This document shows positions 25,156-31,701 of a DNA stretch of 64,000 nucleotides, in pieces. The translations under genes were made by a program, and so were the position numbers. The notes below the pieces were generated by a model. That model worked only from the letters and a program-made list of their open reading frames with translations. It had not been told where the DNA came from and did not search any database. Location: contig DATBIM010000090.1 of the NCBI GenBank assembly GCA_036556905.1, positions 35,419 through 99,418 of the forward strand. The letters are read 5' to 3'. Position 1 is the first letter of the stretch. Each line of letters starts with the position of its first letter. The DNA is from 40CM-4-69-5 sp036556905 (GTDB lineage: Bacteria; Methylomirabilota; Methylomirabilia; Rokubacteriales; CSP1-6).

Positions 25156-25859
25156 TGCTGGCCGTCGCGGCGCTGGCGGCCGGCTACGGCGCCAGCCAGG
25201 TCCTCTTCGGCGTCAGCCTGACGGTCGGGGCCCGGGAGGTGGTGACGCTCCTGGGGCGCAACGGCATGGGCAAGACCACGACGATCCGGGCCATCATGGG
25301 GCTCCTGCCGGCGTGGGCCGGCGAGATCCGGTTCCTGGGCCGGGCCGTTCACCGGCTGCCGGCTTATCGGGTGGCCCAGGCCGGCCTGGGCCTCGTACCC
25401 GAGGGCCGTCAGGTATTCCCGAATCTCACCGTGCGCGAGAATCTGATCTCGACGGCGGCCAACCGTCAGGGCCACCCGGATCCCTGGACGCTCGAAAAGG
25501 TCTTCGATCTATTCCCGCCCCTGGCGGGGCGGACCCGGCTCATGGCCGGCGCGCTCTCCGGTGGCGAGCAGCAGATGCTGGCCATCGGGCGCGCGCTGAT
25601 GACGAACCCGCGCCTGCTCATTCTCGACGAGGCCACCGAGGGGCTGGCTCCGCTGGTGCGCGCCGAGATCTGGCGGTGCCTGGAGCGCCTGAAGGCCGCC
25701 GGCCAGTCCATCCTGCTCGTCGACAAGAACGTGCGGGCCCTGACCCGCGTGGCCGACACACACTACATCCTCGAGAAGGGGCGCATCGTGTGGACGGGGC
25801 CCTCGGCCGAGCTGGCGGCCCGGGAGGACATCCAGCACCGCTATCTGGGTTTAAGCTAA
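25155..25859 (+). CDS. livF: Branched-chain-type ABC transporter ATP-binding protein LivF
   Basis: A 234-residue ATPase with Walker A GRNGMGKTT, the LVPEGRQVFPNLTVREN segment typical of LivF, signature LSGGEQQMLAIGR and Walker B LLILDEATEGL. It pairs with LivG. The metallo-beta-lactamase-fold gene starts four bases after its stop and is likely in the same transcript. Confidence 0.95.
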   Translation: MLAVAALAAGYGASQVLFGVSLTVGAREVVTLLGRNGMGKTTTIRAIMGLLPAWAGEIRFLGRAVHRLPAYRVAQAGLGLVPEGRQVFPNLTVRENLISTAANRQGHPDPWTLEKVFDLFPPLAGRTRLMAGALSGGEQQMLAIGRALMTNPRLLILDEATEGLAPLVRAEIWRCLERLKAAGQSILLVDKNVRALTRVADTHYILEKGRIVWTGPSAELAAREDIQHRYLGLS

Positions 25860-25863
25860 CGGC

Positions 25864-26718
25864 ATGCCCTGGATCGATCCCGCCTTCCCCCGGACAGCGA
25901 CCCCGAGCGACCTGGTCGGCCGCGTGCTGGGCCTCAACCCCGGGCTGATGACCGGGCCCGGCACCAACACCTATCTGGTGGGCCGGCGCGATCCCATCCT
26001 CATCGACACCGGCAGCGGAGTGCCCGACTGGGTCCCGCTGCTCGAGGGTTACCTGGGTACACGGGGCTGGCGATCGCCCTCCCGCGTGCTGCTCACGCAT
26101 CGGCACCCCGATCATCTGGGTGGGGTTGGCCCGCTGCGCGAGCGCTTCCCGGGCCTGCCCGTCGCCAAGATGCGCCACCGCGACAGCACGCTGCCCGAGC
26201 CGATCGATGATCTTCGCGACGGCGCCGTGGTGGAGGGTGACGGCGTGACCCTCATCGCCGTCCACACCCCTGGCCACGCCTCCGATCACCTCTGCTACTA
26301 CCTGGTCGAGGAGCGGGCGGTGTTCACCGGAGACGTGGTGCTGGGCGGCTCGACGACGGTGATCCCGGCCGGCGACGGCGACCTGCTCGACTACATGGCC
26401 TCGCTGCGGCGGCTGCAGGGCCTGGATGTGCGGCGCATCTACCCGGCCCACGGGCCGGTCATCGAGGACGGCCCCGGGCGGCTCGCCGAGTACATCGAGC
26501 ACCGGCTCCTGCGCGAGCGCCAGATCCTCGAGACCCTGGGCGACGGTCCGGCCACCATCCCCGCGCTCGTCGCGCGCATCTACGTGGATGTGGCGCCGGC
26601 GCTCCACGGCGCCGCCGCCATGTCGGTGGAGGCCCACCTGGGCAAGCTCGCGCGAGAGGGGCGCGTGCGCGAGCATCGCGCGGCCGACGCGCCCTCGCGG
26701 TGGGAGCTGACTCGGTAG
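25864..26718 (+). CDS. MBL-fold metallohydrolase (LACTB2-like)
   Basis: A 284-residue metallo-beta-lactamase-fold enzyme. The metal motif THRHPDHLGG gives His79, His81, Asp83 and His84, with later ligands in HTPGHASDH, TGDVVLGG and YPAHGP. The winged C-terminal domain (about 220-284) is that of the LACTB2/glyoxalase-II-like subgroup, which includes nucleases and thioesterases. It is tightly linked to the liv importer, so it may process the imported compound or its CoA thioester. Its stop codon forms one end of a hairpin shared with the convergent gene. Confidence 0.9.
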   Translation: MPWIDPAFPRTATPSDLVGRVLGLNPGLMTGPGTNTYLVGRRDPILIDTGSGVPDWVPLLEGYLGTRGWRSPSRVLLTHRHPDHLGGVGPLRERFPGLPVAKMRHRDSTLPEPIDDLRDGAVVEGDGVTLIAVHTPGHASDHLCYYLVEERAVFTGDVVLGGSTTVIPAGDGDLLDYMASLRRLQGLDVRRIYPAHGPVIEDGPGRLAEYIEHRLLRERQILETLGDGPATIPALVARIYVDVAPALHGAAAMSVEAHLGKLAREGRVREHRAADAPSRWELTR

Positions 26719-26748
26719 CCGGCCCGGACGCCCTCGGGCTTGCGGCTA
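26716..26748. terminator. Bidirectional hairpin built from two convergent stop codons
   Basis: TAGCCGGCCCG (26716-26726) pairs with CGGGC (26735-26739) and, after a three-base bulge, CGGCTA (26743-26748). The first three bases are the stop of the MBL gene and the last three are the complement of the stop of the minus-strand amidotransferase gene. There is no T-run. Confidence 0.5.
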
Positions 26749-27483
26749 CCGGCGGGCGGCCGCGACGAGGGCGCTGAAGAGATTGCGGGCGGCCGGATCG
26801 TGCTCGACCAGGTCCTCCGGATGCCACTGCACACCGACCACGAATCCCCGAGCATCCGGCCCATCTACGGCTTCGATGACCCCGTCCGGTGCCCAGGCCA
26901 CGTCCCGCAGGCCGCGGCCCAGACGATTGATGGCCTGGTGGTGAAAACTGTTCACCTGCAGCTCGGCCGCGCCCACGATCGCCCCCACCCGCGTGCGCTC
27001 CACCATAACCTTGACCGGATGAGTCGCCTCCTGGCGCGGCTCGCGTTGCACGTGTTCGATGACGCTCGCCGGGTACGCGTCGGGGATGTGCTGGTGCAAG
27101 GAGCCGCCGAGGGCGACGTTCAGGAGCTGCACGCCGCGACAGATGGCCAGCAGGGGGCGACCCTCGTGCAGGGCCCGTTCGGTCACCTCCAGCTCGAGGG
27201 AATCGCGGGCTTCCGACACCGCCTCGGTCCTGGCATGACGCGGCTCCCCGAATCGCTCCGGGGCGACGTCGCCGCCGCCGGTGAGGACGAGACCGTCCAG
27301 CCGCTCCCACAGGGCCTGCAGGGTTGGACCGTCGAGATACGGGGGCAGGAGCACGGGGACGCCCCCGGCGCGCTGCACGGCCAGGACGTACGCACGGTTC
27401 ACGTGGGCGCGGTGCGGTCCGGGCCCCGGTTCGTCGTCCGGTGTGACCGAGGTAGTGAGGCCGATCAGGGGCCCGCGTGGCAT
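26746..27483 (-). CDS. Gamma-glutamyl-gamma-aminobutyrate hydrolase-like class I amidotransferase
   Basis: A 245-residue PuuD-family (C26) glutamine amidotransferase-fold hydrolase. The nucleophile is Cys115 in LAICRGVQ, the oxyanion strand is TGGGDV, and the His/Glu pair is in VQWHPED. PuuD splits gamma-glutamyl-GABA in putrescine degradation; family members also act on other gamma-glutamyl amides. It is divergent from a gamma-glutamyltransferase-like gene 70 bases away, so both probably serve gamma-glutamyl compound turnover. No other puu gene is in the window. Confidence 0.9.
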   Translation of the reverse strand: MPRGPLIGLTTSVTPDDEPGPGPHRAHVNRAYVLAVQRAGGVPVLLPPYLDGPTLQALWERLDGLVLTGGGDVAPERFGEPRHARTEAVSEARDSLELEVTERALHEGRPLLAICRGVQLLNVALGGSLHQHIPDAYPASVIEHVQREPRQEATHPVKVMVERTRVGAIVGAAELQVNSFHHQAINRLGRGLRDVAWAPDGVIEAVDGPDARGFVVGVQWHPEDLVEHDPAARNLFSALVAAARR

Positions 27484-27553
27484 GAGGTCAGCCTAGCACG
27501 ACACCACAATCGGCCCGCCCTGGCTCCGCCGACCGAGGTATGATTAGCGGGCC

Positions 27554-29296
27554 ATGTCACTCGACTCCGCCTCCGCCCCGCGGTCGGCAGCACCCCACAT
27601 GCCCACCCACACGGCGCAGGTGATCGGCCGGCGCTGGGCCGTTGCCGCTGGCCATCCGCTGGCGGCGGAGGCCGCCGCGCGGGTGTTGAGCGCGGGTGGC
27701 AATGCGATCGACGCCGGCGTCGCCGCCGGCCTCTGCCTGGGCGTCGTCCATCCCGACATGGTCTCGGTGGCCGGGGTGGCGCCCATCCTCGTGCACCTCG
27801 CGGGCAGCGGCCAGACCTGGCAGGTCGCCGGGGTCGGCCCGTACCCGCGTGCCTCCACCGTGGAGTACTTTCAGTCCCGGCACGGGGGCCAGATCCCACC
27901 GGGCCTGCCCCGTACCGTGGTGCCGGCGGCGCCGGACGCCTGGTGCACGGCGCTGGAGCGTTGGGGCACGATGACGCTCGGCGAGGTGGCGGCCCCGGCA
28001 ACGGAGCACGCGGAGCGAGGTTTCCCGGTCTCAGAGTTCTCCGCCTACCAGATGGCGTCGAACGCGGAGAAGTACCGCCGGTGGCCGACCTCGACAGCGC
28101 TCTATCTGAAAGACGGGCGCGCCTACCGGGCCGGTGAGGTGCTGGTCCAGCGGGAGCTGGGCGAGACGCTGGGCCGGATGGCAGCCGCCGAGCGCCGGGC
28201 GGGGGGCAGCCGCGCCCAGGGGATCCGGGCCGCGCGTGACGAGTTCTACCGCGGCGAGACCGCGCGGCTGATCGCCGAGTTCCATCGTCGCGAGGACGGG
28301 CCGCTGACCCTGAGCGATCTCGCCGAATTCGCCGTGGAGGTCGCCCCGGCCCTGCGGGGAACGTTCGAGACGTGGGAGGTGGCGACCTGCGGGTACTGGT
28401 GCCAGGGCCCCGTGCTGCTGCTGATGCTCAACATGCTCGAGGGCCTCGATCTCCGCTCCCTCGGCCACAACTCACCGGCGTACCTGCACCGGATCATCGA
28501 GACGGTCAAGCTCGCCTTCGCCGACCGGAACGCGTACTTTGCCGACCCGAAGTTCGCGAAGATCCCCGATTTCCTGCTCAGCCGAGCCTACGCCGCCCAG
28601 CGTCGCGAGCTGGTGGGTGAGCGCGCCTGGAGAGAAATGCCGCCAGCGGGACCGCGGGAGCGGCCCGCGGTGGCCGCCGAGCCGGCGGCGCTGGCCTCGG
28701 GCGTGGCTGACAGCCTCGACACGAGCTATGTGGCGGTGGTGGATGCCGAGGGCAACGGGTTTTCCGCCACGCCCAGTGATCCGAACACGGACTCTCCGGT
28801 CGTGGCCGGTGTGGGCTGCGTCGTGTCGCCCCGAGGCTCGCAGGGCTGGCTCGATCCGGCGCACCCCGGCGTCGTGGCGCCGGGCAAGCGGCCCCGGCTG
28901 ACTCCCGCGCCGGCGATGGTGTTTGCCGACGGGCGGCTGGCGATGCCCTTCGGCACGCCCGGTGGCGACGTGCAGCAGCAGGCCATGCTCCAGGTCTTCC
29001 TCAATGTCGCCGTCTTCGGCATGTCGCCTCAGAGGGCGGTGGAGATGCCTCGGGTGGCCTCGCGAAGCTTCCCCGACTCGTTCTGGCCTCACGTGATGTC
29101 GCCCGGCAAGGTCGAGGTGGAGCAGCGGATTGCCGCCGAGACGCGGGCCGCGCTCGCCGGGCTCGATCACGACGTGTCCGCCTGGCCGGAATGGGAGTGG
29201 CGGGCGGGTGCCGTGTGCGCCGTGAAGGTCGGCGCCGACGGCACGCGCTGGGCCGCCGCCGATCCGCGCCGCGGCGCCCACGCGATCGCCCGCTAA
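27554..29296 (+). CDS. Gamma-glutamyltransferase-family Ntn hydrolase
   Basis: A 580-residue proenzyme. The self-cleavage and nucleophile site is Thr390 in SLDTSYVAVVD; classical GGT has DTTH, so the residue after the second position differs. The N-terminal AAGHPLAAEAAARVLSAGGNAIDA (in part) and the small-subunit GTPGGD motif are standard. No convincing Sec signal is present at the start chosen, so it may be cytoplasmic like acylase- or CapD-like relatives. It may transfer or hydrolyse gamma-glutamyl or related acyl groups. It is divergent from the PuuD-like gene. Confidence 0.9.
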   Translation: MSLDSASAPRSAAPHMPTHTAQVIGRRWAVAAGHPLAAEAAARVLSAGGNAIDAGVAAGLCLGVVHPDMVSVAGVAPILVHLAGSGQTWQVAGVGPYPRASTVEYFQSRHGGQIPPGLPRTVVPAAPDAWCTALERWGTMTLGEVAAPATEHAERGFPVSEFSAYQMASNAEKYRRWPTSTALYLKDGRAYRAGEVLVQRELGETLGRMAAAERRAGGSRAQGIRAARDEFYRGETARLIAEFHRREDGPLTLSDLAEFAVEVAPALRGTFETWEVATCGYWCQGPVLLLMLNMLEGLDLRSLGHNSPAYLHRIIETVKLAFADRNAYFADPKFAKIPDFLLSRAYAAQRRELVGERAWREMPPAGPRERPAVAAEPAALASGVADSLDTSYVAVVDAEGNGFSATPSDPNTDSPVVAGVGCVVSPRGSQGWLDPAHPGVVAPGKRPRLTPAPAMVFADGRLAMPFGTPGGDVQQQAMLQVFLNVAVFGMSPQRAVEMPRVASRSFPDSFWPHVMSPGKVEVEQRIAAETRAALAGLDHDVSAWPEWEWRAGAVCAVKVGADGTRWAAADPRRGAHAIAR

Positions 29297-29309
29297 CCGG
29301 TTCTCCCAC

Positions 29310-29327
29310 GGGCCCGGGGACGGGCCC
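29310..29327. terminator. 7-bp GC hairpin between convergent genes
   Basis: GGGCCCG (29310-29316) pairs with CGGGCCC (29321-29327) around GGGA, 14 bases after the gamma-glutamyltransferase stop. It is a plausible terminator, but there is no T-run. Confidence 0.4.
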
Positions 29328-29367
29328 CCACCTGCCTCGATCACGCCGGTGGCGCGCCGCCGCCTCG

Positions 29368-29997
29368 TCAGGGTTCTGCCGTGCCGTCCAGCGCCCGCAA
29401 GGCAGCCAGCGGACGCCGCTCGACGCCGACCAGGCCCTCGACCACGATGATCGACTTGGTGCGGAACACCAGGCCGGCATCGTGGCGCCAGGCGCGCAGG
29501 ATGCCCCGCACCTGGGTCAACCGCGCGCGCTCTGAGCTCTTCGGAGGTACGGCCTCCAGCTGATCGAGGACCGCCACCTCGAGATCGGCGAGCCCGCCCG
29601 CGTGGTCGAAGGCGAGAAACGCGCGGCCGTCGGCGAGCGGAATCATGGACACGCCGCGCAGCCGCGCGAACACCTCGGGCTGGACCACGATGAGTGCGCG
29701 CCGGCCGGGCAGGTGCACGAGCTCGATGAGTGGCGCGGGGCCCATCGCCCGTGCCCGATGCCTGCCCTGGCCGAGGATCGGCTCGACCAGCTGGACGATC
29801 GCCCAGCCGGGATCCTGATGGAGCGTCCGGAGCGCCTCGAGCACCTCCTCCGGCAGCGTCAGTGCGACCACTTGTGAAGGCCGCCCGAACTTCGGGGGAC
29901 GACCCCGCCTCGCGCGCGGTGGCGTTGGCTCGTCAGCGCTCCGCAGTGGAGTCGGTTTCGGTTGTTTCGGTGGCCGGTGCTTTCCCTGCTGTCCCAT
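29368..29997 (-). CDS. Putative DNA-binding protein with AT-hook-like N-terminus, unknown function
   Basis: A 209-residue protein. The ATG at 29997 has GGAG five bases upstream; a GTG at 30003 is the alternative. The N-terminal 45 residues are basic and Pro-rich and contain RRGRPPKFGRPSQ, an AT-hook-like motif followed by a VALTLPEEVLEAL stretch that resembles a ribbon-helix-helix strand and helix. The remainder is an unrecognised alpha/beta region (LVHLPGRRALIVV, AFLAFDHAGGLADLE). Context: it starts next to a conspicuous AT-rich island, which it could bind. A regulator role is inferred from these motifs only. Confidence 0.6.
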   Translation of the reverse strand: MGQQGKHRPPKQPKPTPLRSADEPTPPRARRGRPPKFGRPSQVVALTLPEEVLEALRTLHQDPGWAIVQLVEPILGQGRHRARAMGPAPLIELVHLPGRRALIVVQPEVFARLRGVSMIPLADGRAFLAFDHAGGLADLEVAVLDQLEAVPPKSSERARLTQVRGILRAWRHDAGLVFRTKSIIVVEGLVGVERRPLAALRALDGTAEP

Positions 29998-30040
29998 CTC
30001 CACTCCGTGGCCAGCCCGGCCGGGGTGTGGGCGCGGCCGG

Positions 30041-30095
30041 ATAATTAACTTGACTAAAATAGGCTATTCGTATATTACACGTAAAAAATCGGCGG
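30041..30095. other. AT-rich island in otherwise very GC-rich DNA
   Basis: About 55 bases rich in A and T (runs such as ATAATTAACTTGACTAAAAT and GTAAAAAATC) lie between the divergent putative DNA-binding gene and the tiny membrane gene. Composition stands out sharply from both flanks. It likely holds promoters in both directions. Confidence 0.7.
30050..30076 (+). promoter_or_regulatory. Candidate sigma70-type promoter
   Basis: TTGACT at 30050-30055 and TATATT at 30071-30076 are separated by 15 bases; an alternative -10, TATTAC at 30073-30078, gives 17. It would drive the tiny membrane gene at 30176 with a leader of roughly 90 bases. Confidence 0.45.
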
Positions 30096-30175
30096 CGGCC
30101 CTGAGACGCGACGATGATGTCAGAATCCGAACGTATCCTCCACCTGGAGCACCGGTCGCCGGCCGAGACCGGCTC

Positions 30176-30283
30176 ATGACGCTCAGGGCCCTGCTCTGGG
30201 AGCGCCGCTGGTTCTGGCTCGGCCCGCCGCTCGTGATCCTGGCGCTGCTCGCCGCGTTCGCCCTCCGCGCCGCCACTCACTAG
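30176..30283 (+). CDS. 35-residue single-helix membrane protein
   Basis: The frame from the ATG at 30176 reads MTLRALLWERRWFWLG followed by a hydrophobic helix and a short basic end. The pattern of LW, charged pair, aromatic pair and one transmembrane helix resembles very small membrane proteins of the DUF5989 type. The frame could be extended upstream to a TTG inside the promoter, which is unlikely. There is no strong ribosome binding site, so it is only a candidate gene. Confidence 0.4.
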   Translation: MTLRALLWERRWFWLGPPLVILALLAAFALRAATH

Positions 30284-30318
30284 CGCCGAGGGTTCGGCGC
30301 GAGCGACGGTTCAGCTGC

Positions 30319-31602
30319 TCACGAGATGGCGGGCGCCGCTGCCGGCGCCGGGGTCGGGCGGCGGGAGACTGGTTCCTCGCGGATCAGCAAGGTGAGACCC
30401 GCGGCGGCAATGGCCAGGACCGCGGCCGACACGAATGCGCCGCCGTAGCTGCCGGTCCACTCGAAGATCCAGCCGGCCAGGGCCGCCCCCAGGGCGGCGC
30501 CGACCTGGTGGGAGAAGAAGATCCAGCCCGAGAGCTCGCCCACCGAGTAACGCCCGAAGATGTTCGCGGTCAGGGTGGTGGTGGGGGGTACCGTCGAGAT
30601 GTAGTTGAGCCCGAAGAGGGCGGCCCACAGGTGCAACGACGGCACGTCCCAGATGTAGGGTAGGAAGAGCAGGGAGAGGCCGCGGACGAAGTAGTAGACG
30701 GCCAGCGGGCCGCGGCGGCCGAAGCGGTCACAGATCCAGCCCGAGCCGACCGTGCCCACGATGTTCAGCGCCCCCATCACGCCGAGCGCAGCCGAGGCCT
30801 GCATCGGCGTGAAATTGTGCTCGAGCGTGTGCGGCACGAAGTGGGTGAGGATCATGCCGCCCGTGGTGTAGCCGCAGACGAAGAACGTGGCCATCAGGAG
30901 CCAGAACTGCGGCCACTGCGCGGCCTCGGTCACCGAGACCCGGCCGGCCTGCTGGATGGTGGCGGCCTGGGCCGCGGTCTGCAGGGGCCCGCGAGCCCCA
31001 TAGGGCCGAACACCCCGATCCTCGGGGTTGTTGCGGATGAGCCAGACGCCGATCGGGAATACGAGCGCCAGTAGCCCCACGCCCAACCACAGGAAGCTCG
31101 ACCGCCAACCGAACCACAGCGTGAGCACGGTGGCAAGCGGGATGACGACGAGCTGCCCGGCCGACATTCCTCCGGCCGCCACCCCGATGGCCAACCCGCG
31201 TCGGGCCTCGAACCATCGGCTCACGACCGTGGAGCCCGTGGTCATGGCCACGCCACCCGAGCCCAGCGCCATCAGGACGCCGGCGGTGAAGTAGATGTGC
31301 CAGAGCTCTTGCACGAAGGCCGAGCCGATCGACCCGAGGCCGAGCAGGAGGAGGGAGAACGCGACGACCCGACGGGAGCCCCAGACGTCGGCGAGCCGGC
31401 CAACCCACGGACTGACCGCGCCCAGCAGGAGCAGGGAGACCGCGGCGGCACCCGAGAGCGCTCCACGGGACCAGCCGAAATCCGCCTCCATCGGCTTGAT
31501 GTAGACGCCGAACACCGACCGCAAGCCCGAGGCGGCCATCATGCACACGGTGAGCGCGCCGAGGATGACCCAGGCCGGGTGCAGGGAGCGGACGCGACTC
31601 AC
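30319..31602 (-). CDS. MFS transporter (OFA/monocarboxylate-like)
   Basis: A 427-residue inner-membrane transporter with 12 predicted helices and a cytoplasmic loop around residues 195-220. MFS marks are the loop 2-3 motif GRLADVWGSRR and loop 8-9 DRFGRRGP. The FGVYIKPMEADFGWSRGALS segment (in part) is typical of the oxalate/formate antiporter and MCT-like group, which moves small carboxylates. It starts with GTG and has no strong ribosome binding site. No partner enzyme is adjacent, so the substrate is open. Confidence 0.9.
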   Translation of the reverse strand: MSRVRSLHPAWVILGALTVCMMAASGLRSVFGVYIKPMEADFGWSRGALSGAAAVSLLLLGAVSPWVGRLADVWGSRRVVAFSLLLLGLGSIGSAFVQELWHIYFTAGVLMALGSGGVAMTTGSTVVSRWFEARRGLAIGVAAGGMSAGQLVVIPLATVLTLWFGWRSSFLWLGVGLLALVFPIGVWLIRNNPEDRGVRPYGARGPLQTAAQAATIQQAGRVSVTEAAQWPQFWLLMATFFVCGYTTGGMILTHFVPHTLEHNFTPMQASAALGVMGALNIVGTVGSGWICDRFGRRGPLAVYYFVRGLSLLFLPYIWDVPSLHLWAALFGLNYISTVPPTTTLTANIFGRYSVGELSGWIFFSHQVGAALGAALAGWIFEWTGSYGGAFVSAAVLAIAAAGLTLLIREEPVSRRPTPAPAAAPAIS

Positions 31603-31672
31603 ACGCTTGAGATGACCCGGCGCAGGCGGGAGATTCGGACCGTGGGAGCCCTCGCGCGAATGGGGGAGGTTC

Positions 31673-31701
31673 GGAGGGGGGCGCGCCTAGTGCCCCCCTC
31701 C
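31673..31701 (-). terminator. GGAGGGGGGC hairpin overlapping the clpB stop
   Basis: GGAGGGGGGC (31673-31682) pairs with GCCCCCCTCC (31692-31701). The nine-base loop contains the clpB stop codon. It has the same stem sequence as the hairpins after the SGNH and htrA-like genes. Confidence 0.45.
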
